From Pleodorina starrii (taxonomy: Eukaryota > Chlorophyta > Chlorophyceae > Chlamydomonadales > Volvocaceae), in the NCBI GenBank assembly GCA_030267565.1, contig BRXU01000021.1, positions 2,450,501 to 2,514,500 on the forward strand: a stretch of 64,000 bases of DNA, written 5' to 3'. Positions 46,176 through 58,250 of the stretch are shown here, one piece after another (within the stretch, counting starts at the first letter, position 1; each line of letters opens with the position of its first letter). The notes beneath the pieces were generated by a model. The model saw only the letters and a program-made list of their open reading frames with translations, ran no database searches and was not told the DNA's origin. The position numbers were made by a program, and so were the translations under genes.

Positions 46176-46942
46176 ATGGCGGTAATCCCCTCGGTCTCCA
46201 GTGGAGGAGCCTGCTGCACCGCTCCGCGACGTGGGGTGCTGGGAAGGGGCTGGAGGCCGACCGCCTGGCCTCCAGCGCCCATGGTCCCGTCGGCGCGCTG
46301 CAGAGGGCCCTGACCCAGATGCGAGATGCAGTCCAAACGGGCGTCGCCGCAGTTGCGCTGCAGGTATGGTGCGACAGCTGCACGGTGCCACGGGGCACGG
46401 GGTGGGGCATGCCTCCTTTTCATGCCATCGACGCCGCGGCTCTGTGCCCCAGAAGCCCGATGGCATCGTGGGGCGCAGCGTGCGGCTGTGAGTGCTTGCC
46501 TCCACACTTGACAACGCGGGCCGCTGCTTCACAACGCGAACCCCAGATTTCGCCGGGCTCTTGGGCTTCGCAACACGACCGCATAGATCGTGCAACCCAG
46601 GCGCCCCGGGCTCTTGGTCCCCCACAGGTCGGTCTGGGACGGTGGGCCGGCGGCAGCGAGAACGGCGGCGGCGGCGGCGGGGGTTTGCTTCTGGCCCGAC
46701 GGCTGCCGACGGAACCGGAGCCGTTCGAGGACGAGTACGACGATGACGAGTACGAAGACGGCGAGTACGTGGATTTCGACGATGAAGATCTGATGGGGGA
46801 TCTGGGGGAGGTGCAGGAGGACGAGGACGAGTGGTGGAAGCACATACCCGATGAGGAGGAGGAGGACGGAGTGGGCGAGGAGGAGGACGACGATGACGTG
46901 GCGGCGCCGCCGAGGCCGCCGGCGTCTTCCGGCGGGCGGTGA
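46176..46942 (+). CDS. Acidic protein of unknown function, 5' end tentative
   Basis: The last exon (46628-46942) and the one before it (ending 46363, donor GTATGG) join in phase 0. They encode ALTQMRDAVQTGVAAVALQ, then VGLGRWAGGSEN, a Gly run, and a strongly acidic tail (EDEYDDDEYEDGEYVDFDDE, WWKHIPDEEEED). The start is not settled. The ATG at 46176 has a good GCCATGGCGG context and gives a transit-like MAVIPSVSSGGACCTAPRRG in another frame. A short intron at 46236-46303 would connect the frames, giving a small plastid-type protein. Alternatively the second exon begins at 46202 after TCTCCAG and the first exon is further upstream. I recognise no family; the tail suggests a nucleic-acid- or histone-like binding partner only by composition. 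Confidence 0.5.
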
Positions 46943-48484
46943 AGCTTCTGGTGGTGACCTCTGCCCGCCGGGTGTAGGCTACAGGGTTTTAGATAGATTG
47001 CACTGCGCGCGTGTGTGTGTATGTGGGGGCCATGGACGCGGGCGGGGGTGAAGGGCAGCGGGGCGGGGTCAGCGCGGCGGAAGGAGCCGTTGGGTATTGA
47101 TGAGGAGGCCGTTGGGCAGCGTGCGGCGGTTGCGGCGGGCTGGGGTTTCGGGTTGGGGTCTGTTTGCCGGAGCCGGAGTCCGCCTCAGCGGGTTGTGTGG
47201 ATGGATTCACGGGGTAGCGCAACCCGGTTGGGGCCGGGCGCCGCTGGGCGCCGCGAGGCGGCGCCTGGACGCACATTACTGCCCCTCCGGGGTGGCTGCT
47301 GGCGGGTTTAGGCCAAGGGAAGGCCCGAGGCCACCAACATTTGTTCGATGTGTGTCGGGATTTTCCGCCAGTTCGGGCAACGCAGGCCCTGGGTTTGGGC
47401 GTGCTCGGTGGTCACGGCCTCGCGATAGGTGGATCCAGGAGACGGGCATCGATTTTGATTCTACAGCCCAAACCAAACGTCACCCTCCTGGGACATGACA
47501 AATCATGACAAACGGTGCATGGCCCGCTTTCCCACTGGCTCTCTACCTACTGGCTCTCTACCCTTTCGAAGGCCTGGATTCCTCTACTGCAAAACAAAAC
47601 AACAAACGGCACAGTACATGCCAGCCAGCCTTCTGACACCGGCGCAACCGAAACGGGCCACGTTGCTCACTCGGGACCAGGTACAGGGGGCGCGCCCCGG
47701 GGCAGCAGGGCCCAGGCAGCGCGCCAGGTCTCGCTGTGCGCTACTCTGTGCGCCCATGTCAGCGACACTACTACTACGATACCGGTAATATACACAGGTC
47801 TCACGAAGTACACCGCCAAGAGGGGTTTTGCGCTTGGCCATCACCTCACCGCGGACTATCACCTGCATTGTTCATGGGCTTGGCTCTGGCCCGCCGGAAA
47901 CGACGTTGTCGCCGCACCCGCATCCCTGCCCATCCCACCCGCCGCCAGGCCACGCCACATCACCCTGCATACATAAATTCATGTCACGCCGCTTAACCCA
48001 GCTCATCAAAGCCAGTCGGTCGCAGCAGCACCTTCCTGCACCAAATGACGTTGGATCCCCAGCCAGGCTCCAACGGGAGGTGCCAAAACGCGCTGCAAGG
48101 AATGGGGCCGGGGGCCTAGCCCACCCACCCACCCACAAAAGAGTCACTAATGTGCCACCCTTATAATTTAATTATCCGCTGCGAAATAAAGCCAGTCACC
48201 ACCGACCGCCACCGCAGACCGCACCGAAGGTTCCATTTGCAGTATCCACCGGGGATGAAGTTGCCCGTCACACGTCAAGAGACCGTCGATACGGTACCAG
48301 ACCGTATGGCGGACGCGCAGCACCGCTGGCCAGCCGCCGGCAGCTCAAGGGCTTCGCTGACCTCGCCTCGACTCGCCCCGCCCCGCCCGGCTCGCACCAA
48401 GATACCGTACACCTCATCCCCCGCGGCGCCGCCGCTGCCGCTGCCGCAGCGCAGCCGAGAGCCGATCGGCTGGCAACGCTCGGC
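46943..48484. other. Convergent 3' region
   Basis: 3' flanks of the acidic-protein gene (+) and the HET-domain gene (-). No TGTAA with convincing spacing and no other gene were seen. Confidence 0.45.
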
Positions 48485-51400
48485 TCAGTTCAGGATGCAG
48501 CCCTTGCAGGGACCCTCCGCGCCCTGCACCACAGGCGCCTGTCCCGCGTACTTTGCGCCCGCAGCCACTTCCACACCGCTGTGGGGCAGCCCGGGGGCCG
48601 CCACACCCTTATGAATGGTGGCGCCCGCGGGAGGCGGCTCCGGAGCCTCCCCAGCACCGGCAGCGACGTCGCCGCCGCTCGGGGCTGCAGCAGCAGCGGC
48701 GGCGGAGCCGCCGGCAGCCGCCAAGGGCGGGCGGGCGGATGGCGGCCGCTCGGACGGCGCCTTGGCGGCCGACCCCGGTCGCCCGGCGGCGGAAGGCGCG
48801 GCGGATGACGGGCGGGCAGACGCGGGGCGAGACGGTGTGGAGGACGGCGGCGGCGCCGCCGCCGCAGCGGGAGCTCCCTGCTGGGCGGATGATCCGGGCC
48901 GCGGCGCCGACGTCGGCCGGGAGGACGCTGGCTTCGCGGACGCCGGCCGGGAGGACGGGGCGGCAGCGCCCTCCTCGCCTTGCGCAGGCGAGGCGGGGTC
49001 CGCGGGCACTTCGCCCTCCATCTTCTGCACCGCCGCCGCAGCCGCCGCGGGCTCCCCTTCGAGACAAGAGCCCACGCCCGGCTCCGCCTCCGCCGAGGGC
49101 GGCAGCACCAGCTGCCAGGCCGGGCCCAGCGCGGAGGGCTCGGTGGGCGGCTCCGGCGGCGGCGGCACCACGCCGGCGCTGACGGCGGTGAGGGGCGAGG
49201 TGATTTCCGCCAGGGCCATGTCGCGCAGGGTCTCTAGCAGCGCGGGCAGCAGGTCGGAACTCACGTCCACAACCTCCATAACCTGCGTGCCCATGTTGTC
49301 CCACATACACAGACACGCACAGACACAAGCACACACACGCACACAGACACACACAGACACGCACACAGACACACAGACACGCACACAGACACACACAGAC
49401 ACGCACACAGACACACACAGACACGCACACAGACACACACAGACACGCACACAGACACACACAGACACGCACACAGACACACAGACACGCACACAGACAC
49501 ACAGACACGCACACAGACACACAGACACGCACACAGACACACAGACACGCACACAGGCACACAGACACGCACACAGACACACAGACACGCACACAGACAC
49601 ACAGACACGCACACAGACACACAGACACGCACACAGACACACAGACACGCACACAGACACGCACACAGACACACACGAGGACGGAGGCGGATGGGGAGCG
49701 GAAGGGAAGGGGGCGTGTCGAGTTGAGGGGCTGAAGAAGTACGAATCGCGGGGAGTTGGAACGGGAATCCAGACCAGATCAGTACAGCGGTGGCGGGCGC
49801 TCAAGGCTGGGGAGGAGCTCTGGGTGTGTTTTGCAAGCACACGTTCGTTGGTTTGCGGTACGGTTTACTTTGCACCCACCCCGCCTGCCGCCGCCAGCCG
49901 CGTGGCCACTTCTTCCCTCTTCCCTCCTCATCCCTGGCCCTCCCTGGCCCTCCCTCCCTCCTCAGCCCCAGCCCCAGTTCCCCACCTCCACCGTGCTCGG
50001 CTCCTTCTCCTCCTCCTCCTCCTCCTCCGGCTCCGCCCTGATCCCCATGATAATCATGGCGGGGTGCGCCAGGCCCCCGCCGGACACCACCACCACCGCC
50101 GACCGATCCACGTCCAGGCCAAGCGCTGCGGGGCGGGGCGGGGGGCGGGGCACGGCCATGCGCCAAGAGTTAGTTCTTATGTGCAAGTCCCGGTGCCGAG
50201 CCGAGGGTGCGTTAGCCATGATCAAGTAAAGAGAGCTGCCTTGCCACAACGCACCTGGGTTCACACGCACGCACTCACGCACGCACCTGGGTTCCTCCAC
50301 GGCTCCAGCCCCCACTGCACCGACAGCCGGAACACCTCGTCCGTCTGCAGCGCGTCGCGCACTTGGGTCCAGGGCCCACCACCCCAGTTCCTGGCCTGGC
50401 CGGGGTGCGGCATCACCAGCGCCGCCTCGACCTTGAGCTCCAGGGGGGCCGGATTCGGGGCGGCGACCGCCAGGAAGGTGGCGACGGTGGGGTCGGGGTG
50501 GGGCGGCGGCGGGCTGAGCACCAGGATGCCGCCCTCGGTGGGGATCTGGGGGAGGCGAGGGGAAGGGGGGGAGGGCGAGGGGGTAATGGGGGTAATGAAG
50601 ATGACACTGCAGCGGTGGCACGGAGGCGACATTGGCGAACGGGCACGGAGGAGGCGAGGGGAAGGAGGAGGAGGGCAAGGGGATGCGGTGCGAAAGCAGG
50701 TAGGGAGATTGGGTGCGTGGGTAGGGAAATGGGGTTACGGGAGCGGCGACGCAGCTGGAGGGTATGGGGCGTGCGTTTTAGGGCGGGCGAGAGATCAGCT
50801 GGTAGGGTAGTAGTTGATGATGAGTTGAGTTGAGCAGCGCGGGTCCCTTCCGAGCTCCCACACGAGCATGCAACGCCAGCGCGAGCGCGTTGTTGATTTC
50901 AAAAGTCGCAGGCGGGGCGTGCACGTCGTCGTCGCCCTCGCACTCCGATGCAGCCAACTCAGCAAGGCGGCAACCGCATCCCCTGGAAGGCTGCAGGGAC
51001 GCTGGCAGCGACAGCAAAGTGCCCCACTTCAACCAAAACAACAACTTCAGAACGGGATACGGGATACGGACGTACCTTTTCCGCACGCGCAGCGGAGCTA
51101 CCGCAGGTCCGCAGCGGAGCCGCCCGCCGTACCCGGGCCTCGCTCGCACTCGCACACGCACGCCGCACCTCCGAGCCCCCGCAGACCCCGCGCGCTTCCC
51201 CTTCCCGGCCCCCCCCTTACCCACCCCCTTCCCCATGTGCCCTGCAATCCACAGCCCCCTTCCCGCCTCCCCTTTTTCCCCTTTGCCTTCCTCTCATGAC
51301 CGTTTCTCCTCACCCCCCCCCCCCGCCTTTCCCGCCCGTCGCCACAGGCCTCCCCTCCTCCCACCTGCATCTCCCAGCCGGGGGTGGCCCCATACATGGC

Positions 51401-54400
51401 GGTTGTGTCCCCCAGGTTGCGGCGGGGCTGCAACAGCTCCAGGCCCCGGGCCCGGCAGGTGGCACTGTTGAACACCCGGATGGACCACCTGAGCGGGGGG
51501 CGTCATCCAATCCGGGGGGAAGGACAGGCCGGAGACCCCGTGGACGGTAAATAAGTGCCTAGTCGTCGTCAAGGGCGCGCTTTGGGAAACGGGGGATGGA
51601 GAAATGCTTTAGGACAGGCTTCGCCGCGGCAGCGCTCCAGCGCGGCCTTTCCCGGCGGCGACCTTTCGCTGTCCCCTCAACACGCCATCCCCGCGCGCGT
51701 GCATGCTCTTCCATGCCCTTCCCCTGCGCTGTGCCGCTACTCCCCCCCCCGCTCCGCCGCAGCAGAAAGAGGCCCAACCCCAACACACACCCTCCACGGC
51801 GCCCTCCCACCACCGCTGCGCCGCCGTAAAACGTCTCTGCTACGGTACCCGCCCAGCGCCCACTCACTTCCAGGTGGCCATCTCCGCCTCCATGATGCCG
51901 TACGCCCAGGCCACCGAGGCCTGCACCAGGTGCCTGCCCGGCACCTGTGCGGTGGCCTCCTTCCAGGCCGCGTAGTCCACCAGAGGGACCAGCGCAAGCA
52001 CGCGGTCCTCGGGAAGGAAGGAGCGGGCGCTCTGGATCTGCGGGGGGTAGGGAGGGGGGCGGGACCGGGGAGGGAGTAATGAAGATGACACCGATTTGTC
52101 AGCGATGGGACGGAGCAGGGAGGCGATGGGCATCCCGGGGTTCGCACCACCACCACCACCACCCTGCCTCCCGCAAGCCGTGCAACAAGCTTTCGCGCCC
52201 ACTGACGCGGCGCTGGCTTTGCACCGCCGCTGGTTTCGCGCGCTTTGCGACCGGTACCAAGCACGCATTTTCAAACCCCTCCCCCACCCGCTCCCAACCC
52301 CTGCGAGCCGCAACGCTCGCCTCTCCCCTCCCCCGCCTCCCCTGCCACGCCGCCCCTCGCTGGCCCGAACCCCCCCTCCCCTGCCACGCCACTGGCCCAC
52401 TGCCCCCTCGGCACCGGCAGCCATAGCCCCCCGCCCCCCAAGGGGGCCCTGCCTGGTGGTTGTTGAGCACCACAAAGGCCCTCCTGGCTGCGCTGTCCGC
52501 CCGCTTGAGGTCGTTGATGAGTCCGTTGCGGTCCATGGTGATCCACATGAGGTCTTTGGAGATCATGGCCAGGTGGCCGATGCCGTCGACGGGGTGCGCG
52601 CGCAGGAGCCTGACCGGCAGAGGTGAGGGGCGGCGGGGGAGGGAGGAGGTTTGGGGGGTAAAAACGAAGATACCGCAGCGATGGGACGAAAGGGGACGAA
52701 AGGGGGGGGTTGGGGAGTTGAATTGCAAAGCTGCGTTACTGGCACCAGTCTGGGTTGCAGCGGGGGAGGGCGGCGGATGGAGGGCAGGGACGAAGGACAG
52801 GGAGTCGGAGTTCGTGGGGCGGGTGGCCGGGCCAGTGCCGGAGGTGTTTTGGGGCCGGTTGGCCTCATTTGGCTCTCTGCAGAGAGCTTTGACGGACGGC
52901 CCGAGGTTGGGGAGGGAGGGTGGCGGCTGTCTGGCGCAAGTGCGCGCAGGGGTAGGGCCGGGACGCGCGAGTTCACCGGCCGGCGCCGGCAGGCCAGAAG
53001 GCTCGTCGTCAGACCGACCGTCGGGCTTCTCTCCGACCCAGATCGGGAGAATGGGAGAACCGCTGCAGGCGGTCGAGCGCGCGGAGACGATATCCCCTCC
53101 CCGCAGTCTCCGTCTCCGTGCCCGCCTCCTCCCTCCCCCCCCCTGAACCCAGCCTGCCCTCCCTTTCCCTTTCCCTTTCCCTTTTCCTTTCCCTTTTCCT
53201 TTCCCTTTTCCTTTCCTTCCCGCACGTCCTCACTTGATGATTCCCGTGTAGTCCCCGTCGTAGTAGTCGGTGAGCGCCTCGTCCCCGAACTTGAGGTACA
53301 GCGGGCCCAGCATCGGGTGGCCGTTCCAGGCGTTGAACTCGGGCCAGTCCACCACGTAGATGCTCTGGTAGGAGTTGACCTCGCCTGCGGGTGGAGGACA
53401 GGAGGAGTCAAGCGAGTCGGAAGAGAAGACAAATCCCGACAGGGCAAGCTCCCACCGGCCGGTCACCACTTTTCAAGGGTTGGTTGTCAACTTGTCATGC
53501 ACATGGTAAGAAAGCCGAAGCGCAGACTTCATGCCCCCCCCCGCCCGCCCGCCCCCATTAGGTCGCAGCACGCAGGCGCCGTGGGTTACCGTAGTGGATG
53601 GTGCCCACCGGAGACACCGCATGCACGCACGGGAACCGAGCAACCGACCAAGCCGTCTCTCCACGACCTCCCTCCGTCCCTTCGCTGCGGTCCCTTCGCT
53701 TTACCGGTACGGTGTCTCCCGCGCGCGACCCGACCCGACCCGACCCCCGCACCGCTCACCTTCGCCCTTGAGCGGCCACACCGTAAGGTTCTGCGCCGCC
53801 ACCGCCTCCTGGATCGTCCACACCCGCCGCATGTACGAGTTGTTGACCAGCAGCGCCTTGACCGCGGAGCGGCCCAGGAACCGAGCCCCACCTGTGGGGT
53901 AAAAAATGATACCGCAGCGGAGACGAAGACGGCGTTAGCGAACGGCCCCTGTGGGGCGGCCGGCCAACATAGCGGCACGGCATGATTGATAACTAGTTGA
54001 CTACCCGATACAAGCCGGCGCGCACCCACAGAAAAAAGCCCGGACCATCAAAATGCTGTTGACCCAGATCAGGTTACAACCCGGACTCGCTCGATGCCAC
54101 GTCCTAGCCCCAACCCAGATGCGCGGAGGAAGTTTTTGAACCCATATGACAGGGTATGCCAGGCCCAGTGCCCCGTATATAATATAACCCATAAACATGC
54201 GCACCACGTAGTTTGCAGGCAACGTCGCGGCCAGCCAAAGGCGGAAACGAGCCGTCGGCGGTACGGCGCGCGGCGGTGCCCTTTCCCGAGGGCGCACGTT
54301 CCTCAGGCTGTTGGCCCGTCGACCCAAAGCCCCCCGACCCCCTATCCTTTTCACGAACACAGGACCAGGGCCCACAGGGGTCGGAAGGGCAAGACCTCGA

Positions 54401-57157
54401 GAGACCAGCGCGCGAGGGGGGCTCATGGTACGGCACATCGTGCGGTACTCACGGTATTTGTCCATCTCATCGCTGTACAGCTGTACGATTGAGCGAGCCT
54501 CCTGAGGGACGGACAGTCATGGCAAGTGGAAGGGAGAGGCGGGTTGCGCGGCTGGGGAAGGAACGGGTGCACACACACACACACACACACACGCACACAC
54601 ACGCGAACGTACACACGCGCGCACGCACGCACACACGCACACGCACGCGGATGAAAGGACCGGGGGAAAGCGGGCCACCCGGGAGACCAGCGGGTGGTGC
54701 GGCGACACGGGCACTCGCACACGATGTGGGCGTCCGATACACGAAACGGTTTCCAAGTTTGCGGCTACTTGACGAAACTGGTCGCCCCGCCGTCCCTGCG
54801 ACACCCACCCACCGCGGGCCCCCCGGCCCCCGCCACTGGCTGCTGCTGCAGCTGCTGCGCCCACCCCGCCTCGAGCCCCGCCCCACTACCTCCCACGACG
54901 GCACCGGTAAGGTCAGGTCACAGGCATGTTTGGTCCGTTTTACTTGGTCCCTTCGTCGCCCACAGCGGTCTGACAAAGCCGAGCGGTTGCTCCGCCCCGG
55001 TGCTTCCTTCTTACCTCCCGGCGGCAAAAGCACCCACCCCCGTTTCGTGTGCATAAGAGATACGCGAGAGCGAGACCAGACCATGAGAAACTACGACCAA
55101 CCAAAGAAAGTAGACCCAACCCCAGACCCAGTTCCCCAGCCTCACATCTGCGACCCACCTGCGAGTTCATGATCTTGCCGGAGATGTAATCCACCACCGG
55201 GGCGATCATCACGTACACCTGCGGCCACATCGCAACGTGCCCAAAATTTTATGTAAGGAACCAGAAACCAACCAGAATCAAGCGACCACGGCAGCCGTAC
55301 GACCGCCGTACGACAGCCGCCGCTTTGCGTTGCCGTCGCGCCGTACCTTTCCGGCGGTGTAGATGCCGGTGCTGCCCTTGATGTGGGTCATCTTCTCCTC
55401 CAGATCGGCGTCCTGCAGATGGAGGGGATGGAGGGGAAAAAGCCGTGTGTGAACAGGTAGCCGCAGCACAGCGCTGGGCGAGCGCTGTGGTCCCCGTCCA
55501 CCCCCGCAGCTCTTACGGTAGCCAGCAGCGGCCCTTGCAGCATTGGGGCTTTTGCGAGTTTGGCAACGGAGGAACGCGTGAAACGCCAGAATGCCTGACA
55601 AAACCTGCTGCCCGCCGCACACCGTACGACTCACGCCGTCGCGTAGACCCGACCCGACCCGACTTCTTCCCGTACCACAGGGGAGAGTACACATTCCTGC
55701 CTCACTGCTTCAGGATCACGACGATACACATTCATTCATTTATATATCTCACTGCTACAGGATGAGAACATGACGGCACACATGACATTTCGCACACATC
55801 GACCTTACCGGTCCATTTAGGGCCCTTTCCTTTTCCCTTTCCCTTTGGAAACCACAGCGGCCGGCCCCCTCCTAGCACCGCCCGTGCGCTCCGCACGCTG
55901 TCATGCGGCCGCTGCCTGCCCGCCCTCTCCCGCTGCCCCGCTTGCCCCGACCCACAAATGCATGCACGCACCTGTGGCACACACATCTGGTCCACCCAGG
56001 CGTACTCGGCCAGCCGGTTGGTGTACAGCCACAGAAGCCAAGCGGCAACCTGGGGAGCAGCAGCAGGAGGAGGAGGAAACGTACGCGGAGGATCAGAAGT
56101 ATCGCATCGACAGTGGCAGAGGCAGCAGCAGCAGCAACAGCAGCGGCAGCAGACAGACCACGCTGTACCTTCGGAACCAACGTTTGTGATGTATGGGTTG
56201 TACGAGCTGCAGGGTGACGAGCATGGCGACGCCCCATACAAAGGCCAGCCGCCGCCACTGGGTCAGATCGAAAGGGATTCTTGGCGTTCTAGGGTTAACC
56301 GCCCGCGCAAAAGTGCCCAGCCGCTCCATTCCCGGGCCTGGCGAATTGCCGGTACAAGGTCGTGCGTGCATGAAGTAGCGAACAGGCCCAATCGCAGAGA
56401 GCGTCCCTCATAAGGCAGACGCTGTGGCACCAAGAAGTGATACTAATCCTTTCCGTCGGAAGGGGTAGCACAGGTGGAATTAGCGAGGGCAGCGCACGAC
56501 TGCTCCCGAAACCGGTTCGGCCATATCGGGGGCCGGGACGCTAACCACCTAGGGGGACGAGGAGGCGTGTAGGCTAGCCACCTCTTAGCACGCGGCTCGC
56601 CAAGCGCGCCCACAGAAACATGACGAAAATGGCAGCTTACCTCGATCTGTATGTCGTGGCCGTCCGCCAAAGTCCAGTCCACCGGGGCCGGCCCCTCCCG
56701 CATGTCCACAACCGCATATCCTTCGCGGCCGCAATCCGACAGCCACTTCTTGAAATCGGCAATGTTTTCGTTCCGGCCACGGATGCGCCATCGGTAAGAG
56801 AGCACAGCGGCGTCCTAAGGAGGTATGATGGGGTTGAAGCAGGGACCGCCAAAATGGAGCGGAAATGGTCACGCGGGCAAGACCGGACTAGAATGCATCC
56901 GGGGACTCCTTGAGGTAGGAAAAGCTCCATCCGGGCGCTTTTGTAAAGGTGTAACATGTATGTTAGCAAACCTCTATGCAAACAGTTGTGCTGGACTTGA
57001 CCCCGGTCTCAGACAAACCCACCGTTTCGGGCTGATCGCTAATTTTGCACCATTTCTGCTGCCACTTGTTCAACTGGTAGGGCTGCGTGTTCCTTCCAAG
57101 TCCTTGCAGCTCCGACAATATTGCGGGAACATCCGAAATCCTTACGTAGCGGGGCAT
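48485..57157 (-). CDS. HET-domain protein with C-terminal CaaX-like tail
   Basis: 830 aa from fourteen in-phase exons: 57023-57157, 56641-56814, 55972-56049, 55347-55412, 55159-55218, 54453-54501, 53760-53891, 53234-53384, 52453-52609, 51868-52037, 51365-51488, 50287-50545, 49986-50125, 48485-49282. Residues ~48-216 show the heterokaryon-incompatibility (HET) pattern: AVLSYRW, then [37 protein letters not shown] and RRVWTIQEA (fungal HET: YxWIDxLCIxQ, M..IY..A, RxWxxQE). A long middle part ([15 protein letters not shown]) and a glutamate run follow. The ~220-residue Ala/Pro/Ser tail ends CKGCILN, a possible prenylation site with a nearby Cys. HET domains have a TIR-like fold; in fungi they trigger self/non-self responses. 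The role in algae is unknown. Exon 9's end at 52453 needs a GC donor. Confidence 0.82.
49300..49676. repeat. ACACAGACACGC minisatellite in HET-gene intron 13
   Basis: About 375 bp of 12- and 14-bp units (CACACAGACACG with or without an extra CA). It is stop-free in several frames on both strands and makes long spurious Cys/Val or Thr/His open frames. Confidence 0.95.
50581..50642 (-). repeat. Intron repeat family B, HET-gene intron 11
   Basis: GTAATGAAGATGACACTGCA, then GCGGTGGCACGGAGGCGACA and TTGGCGAACGGG; 35 bases from the exon 12 acceptor. Confidence 0.7.
52075..52112 (-). repeat. Intron repeat family B, HET-gene intron 9
   Basis: AGTAATGAAGATGACACCGA then TTTGTCAGCGATGGGACG. Confidence 0.55.
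52657..52688 (-). repeat. Intron repeat family B, HET-gene intron 8
   Basis: GGTAAAAACGAAGATACCGC then AGCGATGGGACG, near the exon 9 acceptor. Confidence 0.7.
53160..53219. repeat. CCCTTT polypyrimidine array, HET-gene intron 8
   Basis: CCCTTTCCCTTTCCCTTTTC repeated to within 15 bases of the exon 8 donor; on the gene strand it is AAAGGG. Confidence 0.9.
53669..53707 (+). repeat. Intron repeat family B, HET-gene intron 7, inverted copy
   Basis: CTCCCTCCGTCCCTTCGCTG then CGGTCCCTTCGCTTTACCG. Orientation is opposite to the copy at 53898. Confidence 0.55.
53898..53948 (-). repeat. Intron repeat family B, HET-gene intron 6
   Basis: GGGTAAAAAATGATACCGCA, GCGGAGACGAAGACGGCGTT, AGCGAACGG. It ends 6 bases from the exon 7 acceptor, so the element supplies the 3' end of the intron. 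Confidence 0.85.
54568..54655. repeat. CA / CACG microsatellite, HET-gene intron 5
   Basis: CACACACACACA passing into CGCACGCACACACGCACA. Confidence 0.9.
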
Positions 57158-58250
57158 TTCGCTTGAAATCCACCCAATCCTAAATAAGAGTCCCTAAAAT
57201 CACGCAGGAATGTGCGTTTGAGCTCATATTTGGACCTAACGACGCGTAACGGACTAACGGTATTACAGCCGTACGGTAGCGTAGAAAAACCAACCGCAGG
57301 AATGAGGTCTGCAATTTGGTGCCACAAATCGCCGCCGAAACCAGTGCTGCATTGCAGATGCTGGGGAGGAATAGGCCCTTGTAGGTCAGTTGCAGACTTG
57401 CAGTGGTAAACGTCAAAGTGCACGCCGGGGACAGCGTCCCGTCTGGTCCCATGTTTGGCGCCGCCGGCGCTACGGTTGCCGTGAGGTGCGCATGTACTTA
57501 CCTCTTTGCCCAAGGCTCTCACTAGTCAATTAAGTCGGCTGACACGTAATTGCCGTTCTTGTGTTACAATACGGTGGCACCAGAGCTGAGCCTAGCTGAG
57601 CGCCCGGGTGCCCGACATACAACAACAAAAACACCGCTTATCCCCGCCAAGCGTGCATTATAGCAGGCTGGCTCTCGAGCGTGAGCGCAGCGAACGCATG
57701 AAAGGAAAGACAGGGCACCCACGGCCAAGGCGTACCGTACGTACCGTACATCCACTTAAAAGGCCACATCCCATCACCGAAGAGCTCGTCACACCTACAG
57801 GCTCACGTCTCAAAAACCATCCGTCGACCAATGACCTTGGCGCCAGCTGCGGAATCTTGGCCCCGCAAGGTTACAACTGTTTGTCGGGCTCACAGCTAGA
57901 TTGCATGGTTCCCTCCCATAATTAGCACGCCCACGTATTTTTGGTTTCTATAATATCAGAATACATTGAGTGTATTTGCTAACCGACTCCGCGGCTGCAG
58001 AGACAACGAACAGGGAGAGGGCCGCCGACACTGGTACGACACTTCACGGTTCGGCCCTTGGAAAGGTTCGACGCGCAAGTATTTTTCGGTAGCTAATCCT
58101 TGGCCTGGGAATTTTGCAGCTCGGCTGCGTACCCCAATTGGTTGAAAGCTTAGCAGAAACCCTGTTGCGTCTAGAAACTAGGACCAACAGTCCCTCTAAC
58201 TCTCTTCTGTCACGTGCAATGGTCGTTCAATAACGTAGAAATTAATCGCG
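57158..58250. promoter_or_regulatory. Divergent region between HET gene and DDX52
   Basis: 1.1 kb separating two start codons that face away from each other. It should hold both promoters. AT-rich patches occur near 57940-57970 and 58230-58250; no specific element could be identified. Confidence 0.45.

Noticed and set aside
48615..50810. 731-codon open frame on the + strand
   Set aside because: Runs antisense through HET exons 12-14 and a CA-rich microsatellite; the product is mostly His/Thr/Gln repeats.
56093..56371. Possible membrane-spanning exon ([14 protein letters not shown]) in the HET gene with plausible splice signals
   Set aside because: It ends in phase 2 and would shift the next exon out of the frame that encodes the HET motif WVDQMCVPQ; skipping it keeps the frame.
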